This document shows positions 23,821-36,951 of a DNA stretch of 64,000 bases, in pieces (positions within the stretch are counted from its first letter, which is position 1; every line of letters starts with the position of its first letter). The notes beneath the pieces are model-generated. The model was not told where the DNA came from and did no database searches. It saw nothing but the letters and a program-made list of their open reading frames with translations. This DNA comes from Allium sativum. Lineage: Eukaryota; Streptophyta; Magnoliopsida; Asparagales; Amaryllidaceae. The translations under genes and the position numbers were made by a program. The stretch is taken from the NCBI GenBank assembly GCA_030737875.1, contig CM060910.1, forward strand, positions 245,986,427 through 246,050,426, in the 5' to 3' direction.

Positions 23821-25338
23821 TGTGACGATCCCAAAACCCCGTTACACGGTGTTAAGGATAATCATTGGAATATAACACATCAATCATCATTAGCAGATCA
23901 CAGATAATAGCATAAACATAAAATAGAATAATTTACACATATGACAGCGGAATCATATAGATATCGTCATATCAGAGAGCACAGTGCAGGATACAACTTA
24001 GTGCATAATAATACATAATCAGTCACTATCGCCAGAGGCAGAATCATACATACAGAGTACACAAAATAAATATCAGTCTACATCGCCAATGGCGGAATCA
24101 TAATACATATACTATAATGGCGGAAAGAGTCAAATACATAATCAGTCTACATTCCCAAATAGTCACACGGGCGTCTCATGTCAAAAAGAAAAAGAAAAAG
24201 CCAAGCGGCTAGCCAATAGGCTCATAAAATCATCACCCAAACAAAACAGTAAATATGTACCTATTTGTCAGGCCCAAAATTTTATTCCTCTTCTCTAGCC
24301 TCTTTGCTATAACCTGTTCAATAAATATGCATGTACATATATGCAATTCTTATCACTTATCATTTTCCATTCAACTTCATATTTGATTCACTTTGGTTTA
24401 AAAACACCATTCATTCTAATGTTGCATGCATAGGCAAAAATCATATCATTAACTAATTAATGAATATTTCAACTCATGCATATTTATTTGAACAAGTGGC
24501 TATTTTTAACAATTCACATTTCAAAGATGATAATTTCGGCGAACTAAAATAAATTTCAACACATGACTATTTTATTTAGTTCTTATGCATGTTAAAAATA
24601 ATATTTCTTTCCCAAATATTTATTTCAACGCTCGCATATCTTTAGCATATCACATATATGATAAAAATGATATTTTTATCATTTAAAATATTTATTCGAC
24701 AAATGAATGTTTTCAACACTTCATAGTTTCAATAAAAATATAATTTTTATTGTTCGATCTTTTTATTCAACACATGAACTTTTCCAATACACACATTTCT
24801 CAACACATGAGCACCTCCACACATGGATATTTTATATATGTTGTTCATATAAGAAAGATGAAATTTTTATTGTTGAAACTATTTATATATAAGGCGAATA
24901 TTTTACATACTTCATATATATTATAAAAATGTGATTTTTATTGTTTAGACACTTCATTCACTCACACATGAATTTAATTTTCACACATCACTTCTCAACA
25001 TATGAGCATTTCCACACATGGATATAGTTTCAACACATGACTTTAATTTCAACGCATGAAGATAATTTCAACATATGAAAATAATTCCAACACATGAATA
25101 TTATTCAAAATTTCGGCAGTATAACGGCAGGGTAGTTAAAACCGGCACCGTCCTTAGTACGGCTCCTCGCTCTACCTTAAAACCTCGCGGTTTTTGACAA
25201 TGGGGATTCATGCATCTAATTCACACGCAAGCGGCATGTTTTATTTTTATTTCCACAATTATTTCCAATTCATTTCAATCACCAATGGGTATTTTTCAAC
25301 CACAACCAACCAATATCAACCACAAACTATTATTCAAC
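23821..25338 (-). mobile_element. Element C: 5' LTR, part 1 (3' end of LTR), with internal deletion
   Basis: 23821-24135 aligns with 13850-14165, and 24154-25338 aligns with about 16393-17577. The intervening 2.2 kb, including the stem-loop and the duplicated module, is deleted. The joint carries about 19 bp (24136-24154) that looks copied from nearby LTR sequence. The TSD of D, TCAAC, ends the block (25334-25338). Confidence 0.9.
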
Positions 25339-26477
25339 TGAAACACCCCACCTCCGTTAGGGTCACTCTCAAAGGGAATGCCCTAATTTTGGTGGAGGTT
25401 TATAAGTACAAGTCACAGATACACAAGAAAGATATAAATACACATATTTTTAAACAGCGGAAAACAACAGCAACTTTTATTTCATCAAAATACTTGTTAC
25501 ACAAACCATGCCATAATTGTCTTACAATACTTCCAAAAACATTACATTTTCATAACTGTCTTGATTTCATAACTTAAAGAAGCATAAAAACATAAGTAAA
25601 CTGCATAAGTCCCCATAATTGCTATCCAAAGCCATAGTCCAAAACGAAAGAGATCCAAGCAATACATTCTTTCTCTTCAAGCTGGATGTGAAAGCTGGTC
25701 AAGCAGCGGTATTCCCTCCCTGTGGACCTGGGGGGGAACGGAAGAAAAGAAGACGAAAGAAAAGTAGAGTCAGACGTAAAGCCTGAGTAAGTCTAGGACT
25801 ATTCAGTCTATGAATAGAGAAATGAGCATGATAAGTACGAACTTGAAATGGGAAAGCACTATAAGCTAAGTTAAGTTGTCTAGAGTCGAATGTACTATCG
25901 TACCCCATATTAATCTCTGCACCCCTATTAACTAGTTCCCAACAGGCACCCCATAATCAGGGTGAAGTGATCCATTTCAAATGATCGACTCCTACTCGCA
26001 TAGTTACATGTGTCTTACGGCCCCCGATGTTGTAGCTACCTATGCTGGTCCCACCATAGGGTGTATCAAGTCCCATGGTGGCGGCCTGACACAGTTCTAG
26101 AATGCACAGGTATACTACTGGTGCCCAGTGCCTTATTTTTCTACGCCGGAGTGTGTGCATGCCCGCACCCCGTTAGAACCTACACTACTGCACCACCGCC
26201 GTCGATTTGACCTCTTACAGTCAGCCCAGTAATCGTGCCCCACCTTGCCTAGTTCAGGGTATCCTGATACACCTTGTAGGGTTACTGCTGAAAAGGGTCC
26301 CCCGCTACTAGGATTTTCTATTTCTAGCCAACATGCGAAGTTGGTTAAGTGTTCTGTAAACCTAACCCCCAATCAGTCTGTATAGTTTAGCATGTTCAAT
26401 TTTGATTAAGTATAAATTCAATTTACTTAATCCTATCAATCCTGACCCAGCCTTAATTATCTTATTAAAGCCTCGAC

Positions 26478-26697
26478 CACTCACATTAGACAGGTATTGT
26501 TGTTGCTGCCTGTTGCCGGTTGGGTCCGGGCAGTCTTACGCCACAACTCAGTCTAACCTCGGGTCTTTATTGGGCTCCGTGTTTAACCACCCATATTGGA
26601 TAGGTATTGTTGTGACTACTGGACAGCCGGGCGGTTCCGGGCAGGTTTACGTCACAACTCAATCCAACCTCGGGTTAAACACATCGTATATTCTAAG
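26478..26697. repeat. 110-bp tandem duplication in D LTR
   Basis: Two copies share GGTATTGTTGT, CCGG, GGGCAG, TTACG.CACAACTCA and CCAACCTCGGG. The same pair is present in the other LTR at about 45684-45895. Confidence 0.75.
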
Positions 26698-28007
26698 TTT
26701 ACATATTTTGTCTCTTTTCTTTTTATATGTAAATATTTGCGGCCCATTATTCAAATTCATCTTTTTTTTTGGGTAAAATCAATTTATACCACTTAATTGC
26801 TTTCAAGGTCGTTGGCATGCGTCAAACATGCCAACACATATGTTTATATTTTTAACCCAACGTCACTACCCCCGTTTTATACGTTCGCTATAATATAACA
26901 TATGTTGGGTTTAACATTTAAGCCCAACTTAGCCACATGAAAAAGGGGATGCTTAGAACATGGTGTTTATACATTCTAAGTAATATCAAAAGGGGAGTGT
27001 GAACGCATGAACTTGCAACATAACGATCTAATTAACATAAATCAGGCACTTGTGAACTTGCATTGTAATAGCATATAATCTTGACATGAAACATACCTAA
27101 CATGAATCATGGTTTTAATCTAGTCATGTAAACTTGCATTTAAAAATGTGAATCTAACTTAATTATGTGTCATATATATTATCATATGGGTTTGATAACA
27201 ACATAGGCCTAAAACATGTTTCAATTAGGCATAACACCAACCATAATCTAGTCATGTTCATAGAATTAATACAAGTTCACAGAGATGCTTGCTTTTGTCA
27301 CTAATACAAAAGTATGGTTTTACACTTGAATCATGATACCAATTCCAACATAAATTCATATGAATCATAGTACTTAATTGGATCCAACTACACACTAAAA
27401 ATGATCATAAAAATATACATAGATTGATCTAAAATCATGTTGGCATAATGGTGAATCCTATACTTGCATGAATCTCAACTTTGTTGAAATAAACAACCAC
27501 AAACATATAGTTGTTAACTTTTAACATGAATCATATACTTGCAAATATCCAATAGGTGTTGTGATAAACTACCACAAAAATACAGTCATTAACTTTTAAC
27601 ATGAATCATATACTTGCAAATATTCAATATGTCAAACATCATTATACCATAATATCCCAAATCTATTCATAATTAGAATCATAGCAACATACAATTATCA
27701 TCACCACAAATTAAGTACAATTCCATTTCTCATTTCACACAAATCAAAAACCCAATTATTCATTCACATCGGAATAGCACTCTACTTACAACGTATGACG
27801 AGTCTTCAATGCAGGAATCTGAATTTTGAATTTGGAGATGCTATCCTTTGTTGTAGGCGTTGTTTTGATTTAATTGTTGTTGCTTTTAAGCTTTTGAATC
27901 GACTCCTAATCATCTCTCAATTTTGACGGCTACTCCTAGTCTCGCCTCAGCAGCATGACGGTCTCATTCTCATTTTTATTTGAATGAATTAGGTGGAGTC
28001 TTAGGTC

Positions 28008-28016
28008 CTTTATATA
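28008..28016 (-). promoter_or_regulatory. TATA box of D 3' LTR
   Basis: The minus strand reads TATATAAAG within TTCTATATAAAGGACC, about 580 bp from the LTR start. The other LTR has CTATAAAAAG at 47214-47223. Good match to plant TATA boxes; usage is inferred. Confidence 0.55.
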
Positions 28017-28189
28017 GAATTTGTGAATTGATTAGGACCGTCGATGGAGCTTGGATGTATATTAGTCGTTCGTTTGAAGGAGAGACCAATCAGGAGCTGA
28101 CACCTAGCCCTAGTGACAAGGCAAGACTCAGAAATTCGGCCAAGCACAGACCAGGCCAGCCAGGAGGGGCTGGGTTCGACCTGGCTCAG

Positions 28190-28310
28190 GAGCAAGGTCG
28201 ACTACCCAGTCGACCCCCAGGTCGACTATGTAGTCGACCTGGGTGCCCCAGGTCCACTACCCAGTCGACCTGGGTGGCCCAGGTCGACTACCAAGTCGAC
28301 CTGGGTGCCT
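28190..28310. repeat. GTCGAC-rich palindromic repeat in D 3' LTR
   Basis: Imperfect units of about 30 bp (AGGTCGACTACCCAGTCGAC followed by CTGGGTG.CCC). Adjacent GTCGAC sites are mutually inverted, so the tract can fold back on itself. The same tract is at 47395-47515. Confidence 0.85.
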
Positions 28311-28593
28311 TGGGCAGGAAAATTCCCGCCCAGCCCAATCTGGGTCCAATTTTTGAAATTTGAATTGATTTCTGAGCTGTTTTTGTCTGTTTGAATTTTA
28401 AACTGAATTCTGAAACTTCCGGAGGCCATATCTCCTTCATACGGAGTCCGTTTTACGCAAAGTCGGCCTCTATCCCAAGCAGAATTCCGAGACGAACGCA
28501 ATGGCGTATCCCGTTTCCCTTAATTCTTTGATTTGAAATTAATTATACTTTAATTTATGAATTTCATTGTTATAGAACATACGGGGTGTTACA

Positions 28594-28607
28594 TTCTCCC
28601 CCACTTA
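28594..28607 (-). other. Polypurine tract of element D
   Basis: The minus strand reads AAGTGGGGGAGAA just before TGTAACACC, preceded by TTTCGGGGACGAAACCC, the phrase common at chromovirus 3' ends. 28608-29160 is non-coding 3' UTR with no further signal seen. Confidence 0.85.
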
Positions 28608-29160
28608 AAAGGGTTTCGTCCCCGAAATCTTCAAGTCTAGGAGAATGTATATCCTAACATCCAAACGTCCATCTACTCATCCATCAAACACGAGCGTCCA
28701 TTGTCCTTAAAAGACTTCTAATGCTTCATGATCATTTGCAAAGTGTGTGTACATGTACTTATCTAATGCAAAATCAGGCAGTCTACTGATTCAGTTGACC
28801 TCCTTAATGCAAATTATGTAAGTATTATGAATCCATTATGTTTGCAAATTTTCCCTATTCATGATTCTACATGAGTGCACAATCATTCATATAAATGCAA
28901 CATCCATATGACAACACATTTAAACTTCAACCATATACGGATATAAATACACATATTCATATGCAATATGAAGTGACTGAGCCGATCTAAAACCTAGATT
29001 GTGTGTGTATATGCAACCACGGGAAACCACTAGCAATCACTTGCAACCACTTGCAACCATCATCCATAACATGTTTCAATTACATGTTTTCATCCAAAGG
29101 GTTTCTACCTAAAAGATAAGGTCGAGGAGATATACCCTAAAAGATAGATAAGAGCACAAC

Positions 29161-31692
29161 TTAAGGAAAAAGAAAGATCAAAGACGTACCCTCAAAAAGA
29201 AAAGGGTATGCTGTGCGTATTCTAGCCTCAGTTTCCCACGTTGCGTCTTCCTCGGCGTCGCTCCACTGAACTTTGACGAGCTTGACTTCGCGGTTGCGTA
29301 GCTTTTTCACTTCAGTTCCTAAGATGTGTGTTGGAACTCTTCTCACGGTTGCTTCGCGTTCCACTTTGGCTTCTTCTAGGATGTTTGGCTCTACCACTTC
29401 GGCAGATTCATGTAGACATTTTCGGAGGTGCGAAACATGAAAGACGTTATGAACTCCAGCTAGTTTTTCAGGTAGCTCTAATCTATAGGCCATTTTCCCA
29501 ATTTTCTCTATGATAGGAAACGGCCCTACGAACCTTTGTGCTAGCTTCCCTGTGGTTCCAAAACGAACAACGTTCCTTAAAGGAGATACCTTAAGAAAAA
29601 CTCTATCCCCAACCTTAAATTCAAGGTCGGTCCTCCTCTTGTCCGCGTAGGATTTTTGTCTGTCTTGGGTTGTCTTCATTCTTCTCCGTATTAAGTCTAC
29701 TTTCTCTGAAGTCTCTCGGATCATATCTGGTCCAAGTATGAGCTTGTCAGTAGACTCCCACCAACAAGTGGGCGATCGGCACGGTCTCCTATATAAAGCT
29801 TCGAAGGGCGCCATTCCGATGGTGGCTTGGTAGCTGTTGTTGTAGGAAAATTCCACCAAAGGAAGTTGGTCTTCCCACGTCCCTCCGAAGTCAAGGACGC
29901 ACAGTCTTAAAAGGTCCTCCAAAACTCTGTTCACTCTTTCTGTCTGGCCCATCGGTTTGGCGGTGATAGGCTGTACTTAAGCATAACTGTGTGCCTACCG
30001 CTTCTTGCAGACTCCGCCAAAACTCACTTGTGAAGATGGGGTCTCGGTCACTAACAATGCTGGAGGGTATTCCATGGAGTCGAACAATTTCCTTGAGATA
30101 AAGAGATGCTAGGGATGAGGCAGTCCTTTTACTCTTGACAGGTAAAAAGTGGGCGCTTTTAGTAAGCCTATCCACTATTACCCAAATGCTAGTGTTGCCT
30201 CTTCTAGACCTAGGCAGCCCATCAACGAAGTCCATTGAAATGCTATCCCACTTCCACTATGGAACCTCTAGAGGATGGAGCAGACCACCAGGCTTCTTCT
30301 GCTCTGCCTTAACCTGTTGGCAAGTCATACACTTAGAAATGAAATCTGCCACGTCCTTCTTCATGCCGCTCCAAAAGAAAGTTCTCTTTATGTCCTTGTA
30401 CATTTTATCTCTGCCTGGATGTATCGTCATTTTGGAGTGATGTGCTTCCTCGAGAACCGTCTTTACTAAATCCCTTGTCCGTGGGACGCATAACCTTCCA
30501 TCTCGCCTTAACCAACCCTTATCGTCGATGGAGTATCTGTTGAGGTGACTTGAAGTCTCACCCCTAATTAGCCTATCAATCGTCTCTACAAGCTGAGGGT
30601 CTTCGCGTTGTGTTGTCCCTACTGAGTCCAAAAGAGTCGGGCGTACTTCGAGATATGCTAATAAACCTGGTACGAAATCAGAGGAGGGCCTAAAGTTAAA
30701 ACTGGCTATATACTCTAGGCTTTGCCTTTCAACAAACAACGGGCTTAATGTTAGCTTCTTTCGGCTCAACGCGTCTGCGCTTACGTTGCCTTTGCCCAGA
30801 GTGTAGGAGATCTCGAAATCGTACGAGGCAAGAAACTCCATCCACCTCTGTTGCCTCAAGTTAAGATCTTTCTACGAGAAAAGATATTTCAACGATTTAT
30901 GGTCAGTGTAAAGTTCGAACTTCTCACCTAGGAGATAATGTCGCCAAGACTTGAGTGCAAAGACGATGGCGGCTAACTCAAGATCGTGGGTCGGGTAGTT
31001 CTTTTCGTGTACTTTCAACTGTCTCCCGCCATAAGCTACTACCCTTCCTTCTTGCATTAAGACAGCGACTAGCCCTGTCCTACATGCATCTGTATAAACT
31101 GTGAACAACTTGCTTCCATCTGGCAACGTCAGAACTGGGGCTGTTGTAAGAGCCCTTTTTAGTCGTTGGAAGGCAAACTCATAATCCAAGTCCGAATTGA
31201 ACACTAGATTCTTCTTTGTCAGCCTTGTGAGAGGAACTGAGATTTTCGCAAAATCCCTTATGAATTTTCGGTAGAAACCTGCTAGTCCTAGAAAACTTCG
31301 GACCTCAGTTGCGTTCCTTGGTGTCTCCTAATCCTGTACCGCTACTACCTTAGCAGAGTCCACAGCTAACCCATTTTTGGATACTATATGCCCAAGAAAT
31401 CTTACTTCCTCTCTCCAAAAGTGGCATTTGGAGAATTTGGCTTTTAGTTGATGGACTCGCAGAGTTTCCATGATTGCCCTTAAGTGTTGAGCATGTTCTT
31501 CTTCACTCTTTGAGAAGATCAAGATATCGTCTACGAAGACCACTACGAACTTGTTGAGGAATTCTCTAAACACCCTACTCATCAAGTCCACGAAGTAAGC
31601 GGGTGCATTTGTCAAGCCGAAAGGCATGACAAGCCATTCAAAGAAGCCGTCTGGGGTTCTGAATGTTGTCTTATCGATGCTATCTTCAGCTA
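29161..31692 (-). pseudogene. pol: Element D pol: RT C-terminal half, RNase H, integrase, chromodomain (broken)
   Basis: From right to left: RT motif B (EWLVMPFGLTNAPA), the catalytic FVDDIL at 31537-31526, the thumb, and RNase H with YTDACRTG and YTDHKS. Integrase follows, with HHSKMTIHPG/CMTCQ (HHCC), the core Asp of [15 protein letters not shown] and the QTERVNR glutamate. A GPFPIIEKIG-type C-terminal region and a chromodomain (VKVQWSD...ATWETE, about 29300-29200) end at stop 29161. Breaks: TAG at 31328-31330 (W expected), 30872-30874 (Q expected) and 30257-30259 (E expected), plus one extra G near 29945 exactly before QTERVNR. The chromodomain marks D as a chromovirus. The left end is cut by E within the RT. 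Confidence 0.93.
31688..31692. other. Left TSD of element E (AGCTA)
   Basis: AGCTA is repeated exactly at 42620-42624. Counting one copy, the D reverse-transcriptase frame is uninterrupted across the site. Confidence 0.95.
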
Positions 31693-32226
31693 TGAGATGT
31701 CCCCAAACCCCGTTCTGACGGTGGCAAGGGTAATCCGTGGAATATAACACAGAAACAGATAATAGCAGAGCAGAATTAAATAAATACACCAGATAATGAA
31801 CAATAGAATATACTGGATAAAAGTAATCATCCGAGTTACACAGTATACAGGATCATACTTAGAACAAATACAGTTCAGCTATACATAAATGTCTACAGCG
31901 GAAAACAAACAAAATATGTACAATAGGAGTTGAACAGCATAAAAAGAGATAAATAATAGAATCCATCTTCAGCTCCAGCTATCCAGAAAGAACCAGCTAA
32001 ACCTGAATACAAGGCTGCCCGTGTAGAAAAGGGGCACCCGAGTTTGAAAGTGAAACAAACTACGAGTCAGTCATGGGACTGGTATGAGAAGTCTACTCAA
32101 CACATATATAATATGGCCAATCACAGGACCACACCACTTTCGTGGAACGGATTTACTCCATTAGATTGTCAGTGCTTTAAAACAAATCTTTCTTTTAAAC
32201 ATCGCTATGCTTTTTATAAAAATGAA

Positions 32227-32299
32227 GCCGTTATAAGACTCAGTTCCCATCACACAATGCAACGCAAACCGGAGGATAGAGTTTTTACCTTATAACGGC
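32227..32299 (-). other. Conserved stem-loop in E 3' LTR
   Basis: Outer arms GCCGTTATAAG and CTTATAACGGC pair perfectly over 11 bp, with inner ACTC/GAGT. Two outer pairs differ from F and one from C, each with the matching change in the other arm. Confidence 0.7.
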
Positions 32300-35267
32300 C
32301 AAAATATGCTTGATACAAATAAAACAAAGGCATTTGATATTATTGCTAGTGTTTATATGTTTTGAAAACAATTTCAAATCATAACTATCAATCATAGACG
32401 GCATTAATGCCCCATACCACTATGTCGCCATATATATAGGTATACAATCAAAACCACACAGTCACGTATTTGGAAATTGGATTTCCGTCATGAACCAAGG
32501 CAAACGATAGTCCTTACCGAATTCGAGACGCTCTAGCCCGTGTCTCAGGCAAGCGCGCAGGCAAGCCTTGGATCGTCAGGGCCGGTCCACCGATGTGGAT
32601 TATTATGCCTGAACAATACGTTTCCCCGCCCTTTGGGGCGTCAACGAGCCAACGAATGACTCCATCGGACCCGGATCGTCCGATCAAACCGAGGCGCCTC
32701 GCAACAGCAACAACCACATAGGTGAAAAGTATATAAATGTCAGGGCTGGTAGGTCACTGACACCACCCTAGCTAGAAAGAAACGCATGCCCTCCCTGAGG
32801 TCCTTCTCCCGTTTTAGGTTCATACCGGGGTGTGAGGCTCGCGAATTCACGTTATACACAAAGCTACGCCACACAGGCGGTGCTTTGATCATCACCACAA
32901 GGCTTTGCTTTTCAACAGAAGCCCTGATCACTGCATCTTAGCATGCCACACAGGCAATTCATGCCATGCGACTGATGTCCATCGATATACAACCTCTGAG
33001 CTCGTGCGTCTCAGAGAAGGGCGTTAAGCAAAAGAATAAATTCTCCGCCGCCAAACAGATGTATATTTAATAGAGATCAATCAACAAAGAACAAAATCCA
33101 ATGTCAGACACACAGTCCATTTACAACTCCGTTCTGGGTCTAAACGAAACCGGAGGCACTAAATACCTCGCAAACCCTTCGATCACCACGTACGTCTGGA
33201 CGATCACCACTCATTATCCATATTTCGGGATGCCTCCCAATCAGGACCTTGGTTACCATCCAAACGAGGTGAAGATCTCCGGTCTTCGACCATCGTCTTC
33301 ATCTTCGAATTTCAATCGTCGGTCAATTATTTGAAATGAGAATTAACTCGGCCTTTTCAAATAATTCACGTATATTTAGATTTTCAAATCAATTTATTTC
33401 AATGGTTAAATTATTCGACAACACCAATTTTGTTCTTTAATGTAATTTTCACACTAAACACATAAAACCATCAAATACCACATAAATCGAGCAAATTCAG
33501 TTTATTTCCATTCCATATCATTTATGATATTTTAAAATGATTTATCGCTATTTTTATTTATTTTAAAATAGCCAATTTATTCAAAACGACGCTTCGGGCC
33601 ATAACGTGGCAGTGGCGCTGTTTTTCTTCAGATTTGATTTACACATATCTGAAAATCTGACCGTTGGATCTTCACGCAATTTACATCATTAGAAAGGTCT
33701 TTTCAAAACGAATCCAACGGTTCCAGTTTCGGGAAAATCCGACGGTCGGATCTCCTGGTACAATCGTCTGAAGTTTCGATTTCAAAATACGAACTGCAGC
33801 GTCGTTATTCGATTAAATATAATTATATTTATATATATAAATATAGTTGTTTCTGGCGCTGTTTTTCTTAAGATTTGAATTAAACATTCCAGACAATCCA
33901 ACCGTTGGATTTTTACAAAGTTGGTGCCGTTGGAAAGATTTTTCCAAGGCGAACCCAACGGTTGCGATTTCAGGAAAATCCGATGGTCGGATCTCCCGCA
34001 CTAGTTGTTTGAAATCACAGTTTCAAAATACGAACTGCACAGCCTCGTTTCGTTTTAATTTTATTTATATTTATATATTTATATAAATATAGTTCATGCA
34101 ACAATTTCAATGTCGTTTTTACTTCAAATATTTCACTAACGCCTTAAAATTTTGGAAAATTTCGCCATAACCTCCTTTGTACGGGAGGGGCTGGGAAAAT
34201 TCCCAAATAGCCACACGAGCGTCTCATGTCAAAAAGAAAAAGAAAAAGCCAAGCGGCTAGCCAACAGGCTCATAAAATCATCACCCAAACAAAACAGTAA
34301 ATGTGTACCTATTTGTCGGGCACAAAATTTTATTCCTCTTCTCTAGCCCCTTTGCTATAACCTGTTCAATAAATATGCATGTACATATATATAGTTCTTA
34401 TCATTTATCATTTTCTATTCAACTTCATATTTGATTCCATTTGGTTTAAAGACACCATTCATTCTAACGTTGCATGCACAGGTAAAAATCACATCATTAG
34501 CTAATTAATGAATATTTCGACTCATGCATATTTATTTGAACGAGTTGCTATTTTTAACACTTCACATTTCAGCGATTCATGTATATAATAAAAAAGGGGT
34601 TTTTTATTGAAAAACAATTCATTTCAAAACCCTATTATTTTATATAGGTTATATAGGTGATAAAAATATGATTTTTCTTATAAAACAATTTATTTCAAAA
34701 TATGAATACCATTCAACACATGAATTTCTAATCAACGAATGAATATCGATTCAACACATGAAGGTTTTCTATAGTTTCTATATATAGATATAAATGTGAT
34801 TTTTATATTTAAAACACGAATACCATTCAACACATGAATTTCTAATCAACGAATGAATATCAATTCAACACATGAAGGTTTTCTATTTCAATGAATAAAT
34901 ATAGTTTCAGCAAATGAAAATAATTCAAACACACGAATATTATTCAAAATTTCGGCAGCATAACGGCAGGGTAGTTAAAACCGGGACCGTCCCTAGTATG
35001 GCTCCTCGCTCTACCTTAAAACCTAGCGGTTTTTGACAATGGGGATCATGCATCTAGTTCGCACGCAGGCGGCATGTATATATTTATTTCATTTCCACAA
35101 ACTAATCCTATGTGGTTTCAACCAAATATTTCTCAACCACAAATGGGTATTTTTCAACCACAATCAATCAATATCAATCACAAACAATCCCAAGCAACCA
35201 TTCGCTATCAATCAATTTTCACACCAATCACAATCAATAAATATCGTCCATGGTTTGTGGACGAGGG

Positions 35268-35271
<4 letters not shown>

Positions 35272-35314
<43 letters not shown>
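35272..35314. repeat. (TA)n microsatellite in E 3' LTR
   Basis: About 42 bp of TA. The twin tract at 40941-40975 is shorter. Confidence 0.9.
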
Positions 35315-35315
<1 letters not shown>

Positions 35316-36082
35316 CAATTCACTTCTATTTCAACACATATATAATTTTTACAACGCATATACAACTTATACATCGAACGTACAACTTATACAACGCTTG
35401 TACATGAGGTGTACAACGCTTATATAACTCATACATTGACTATATAATTTATACATCGTCGTTTTCCATATTGTTTTTAAATTAGAAATCTCACATTGGG
35501 TTCCACTCCACCAAAAATAGCAGAAGGCTCAGAAAAATACGCGGTCTCTTCTAAAATGTAGAAGACGTCCACACGGTCACGATGTTTCCTGTTTCATCGA
35601 ATTTCGTTAACACAACAAAAAGATATGATTTTTCCAAGTTTGCAACGGTTTTAAACTGTTAAAATCAGTTTTAAAATTACACAGTCGTTACCTTTCAAAA
35701 CTGTTCGAAACTAGGTTTCGATCTTTCGCGAAATCCGTGAAGCTAGATGACGATCGGCCTTCGCAACGTCGAAGGGATAGGGGAGGCGCACCACCCCCTG
35801 GAAGTGCGGCCAACTCGGATCCACGGTGGGGGAGAATCAGCGGCTTGAACGTCGAAACTTCAGGAGGGCGATTCTCGCGGGATACGAAACCAGAAGGGGC
35901 GAGACTGGTGCGGATTTGAAGAGTGGAGGATGCTCTTCAAAAAGTTCAACTGGGGGTGGAGCTAAAAATGAACGTGGAGGCCAGAATCGGAGGAGGAAGT
36001 TTCGAATGGTTATCCGCCTTTAATCGTGGAGAGGGAGAGAGAATATCGGGGAGAGAGAATGGGAATGGGCCAATCAGATTTT

Positions 36083-36091
36083 TTTTTTATA
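36083..36091 (-). promoter_or_regulatory. Putative TATA box and pyrimidine patch, E 3' LTR
   Basis: The minus strand reads TATAAAAAA about 865 bp into the LTR. It is followed, within 70 bp, by a CT-rich stretch (36075-36012, CCATTCCCATTCTCTCTCCC), the layout of many plant core promoters. The other LTR has TATAAAA at 41753-41759. Confidence 0.5.
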
Positions 36092-36356
36092 ATTTTTAAA
36101 TTCTCTAAAATACCCCTTTCCCACACGAACCCCAATCCAAACCCAACGACTGTTGTCCCCAGCGTTTTACCCCCATTTCTAACACAATGGGATATGTTTC
36201 GAAGGCCCATTCGAATGTTTCAGTCAGTTTTCCTTCAAATTAAAATATTAAACATTCAATATTTAATTTGAACGTACATTTCAATTTACCAGGGCCACAA
36301 ACTGATTCGAAAAATTCCAGAAAAATAAATCTAGCTATGTTTTGATGATACGATCC

Positions 36357-36544
36357 CAACAAAACTAGTTTCGTCGAATTCTGAGACCGTTTGCAAAAAG
36401 GTCCATTTTCGGTCGATCCAATTTAACTATAATTGACCAAAACACATTTTCCTTTGCCACGCTCACATATTAGCTTCAAAAATTATGAAATTTGAAACCT
36501 AGCAATAACTTCACATCCCAGATCCAACAAAAGTGGTTTCGTCG
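36357..36544 (-). promoter_or_regulatory. Paired dyad motif in U3 of E 3' LTR
   Basis: Copies at 36357-36376 (CAACAAAACTAGTTTCGTCG) and 36525-36544 (CAACAAAAGTGGTTTCGTCG), 168 bp apart. Confidence 0.55.
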
Positions 36545-36951
36545 AATTCCGAGGTCATATGCAAAATGCCCATTTTCACGGGCTATATAAATTCCATATC
36601 GACCCTTCTGAAAATTCATTTGGCCATAACTTTTGCTTTCCGCTATGAAAATTCGATTTTTCAGATTCGTTAGAAAGGTATTCACTAACAGATTTAAATA
36701 TTTTTAGTTTCACTAAAATCTGTTTTGTTTTGCACCCGGTATAGTCCGACAAAGTTTAAATTCAATTTTTGAAACTGCAGCGCCATTTCAGGCCTTGTTT
36801 ATAATTGGAATTAATTATATTCATTTTCAATTGTCAATTCAAACTCACTTTTCATTGCCATTATTTAAAATATTTATTTTAAATATTTAAAATTCATTAT
36901 TTTAGCCAATTTAAAATTTTTAAATTAGTTCAGATTTTCTGGGTCGTTACA

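Larger units (their letters stand above)
25339..28593 (-). mobile_element. Element D: 3' LTR (3.26 kb)
   Basis: It starts on the minus strand at 28593 with TGTAACACCCCGTATG and ends at 25339 with GGGGTGTTTCA. The polypurine tract follows at 28594. It is unrelated to the other LTR families here: no paired dyad and no stem-loop seen. It contains a TATA box at 28008, a cluster of GTCGAC palindromes (28190-28310) and a 110-bp tandem duplication (about 26478-26697). The 5' LTR at 44672-47799 is highly similar but lacks about 130 bp corresponding to roughly 25885-26020. Confidence 0.93.
31693..36951 (-). mobile_element. Element E: 3' LTR (5,259 bp)
   Basis: TG end at 36951 (TGTAACGACCCAG), CA end at 31693 (...GGGACATCTCA). 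It is homologous along its length to C's LTR but clearly diverged from it, and nearly identical to E's other LTR at 37360-42619 (scattered single-base differences only), so it is a recent insertion. It includes paired dyads, a TATA plus pyrimidine-patch promoter candidate, the duplicated module (33610-34060), a (TA)n tract and the stem-loop (32227-32299). Short ORFs such as 32514-32717 recur in the twin LTR only because the LTRs are near-identical. Confidence 0.95.

Noticed and set aside
32514..32931. Two ORFs of 67 and 63 codons identical in both E LTRs (also 38181-38598)
   Set aside because: The identity follows from recent LTR duplication. Homologous regions of C, F and G do not keep the frames.
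35737..36023. Overlapping Arg/Gly-rich ORFs in E LTRs (also 41389-41684)
   Set aside because: They are antisense to the element, in a GC-rich leader. Two frames are open at once, which reflects composition rather than coding.
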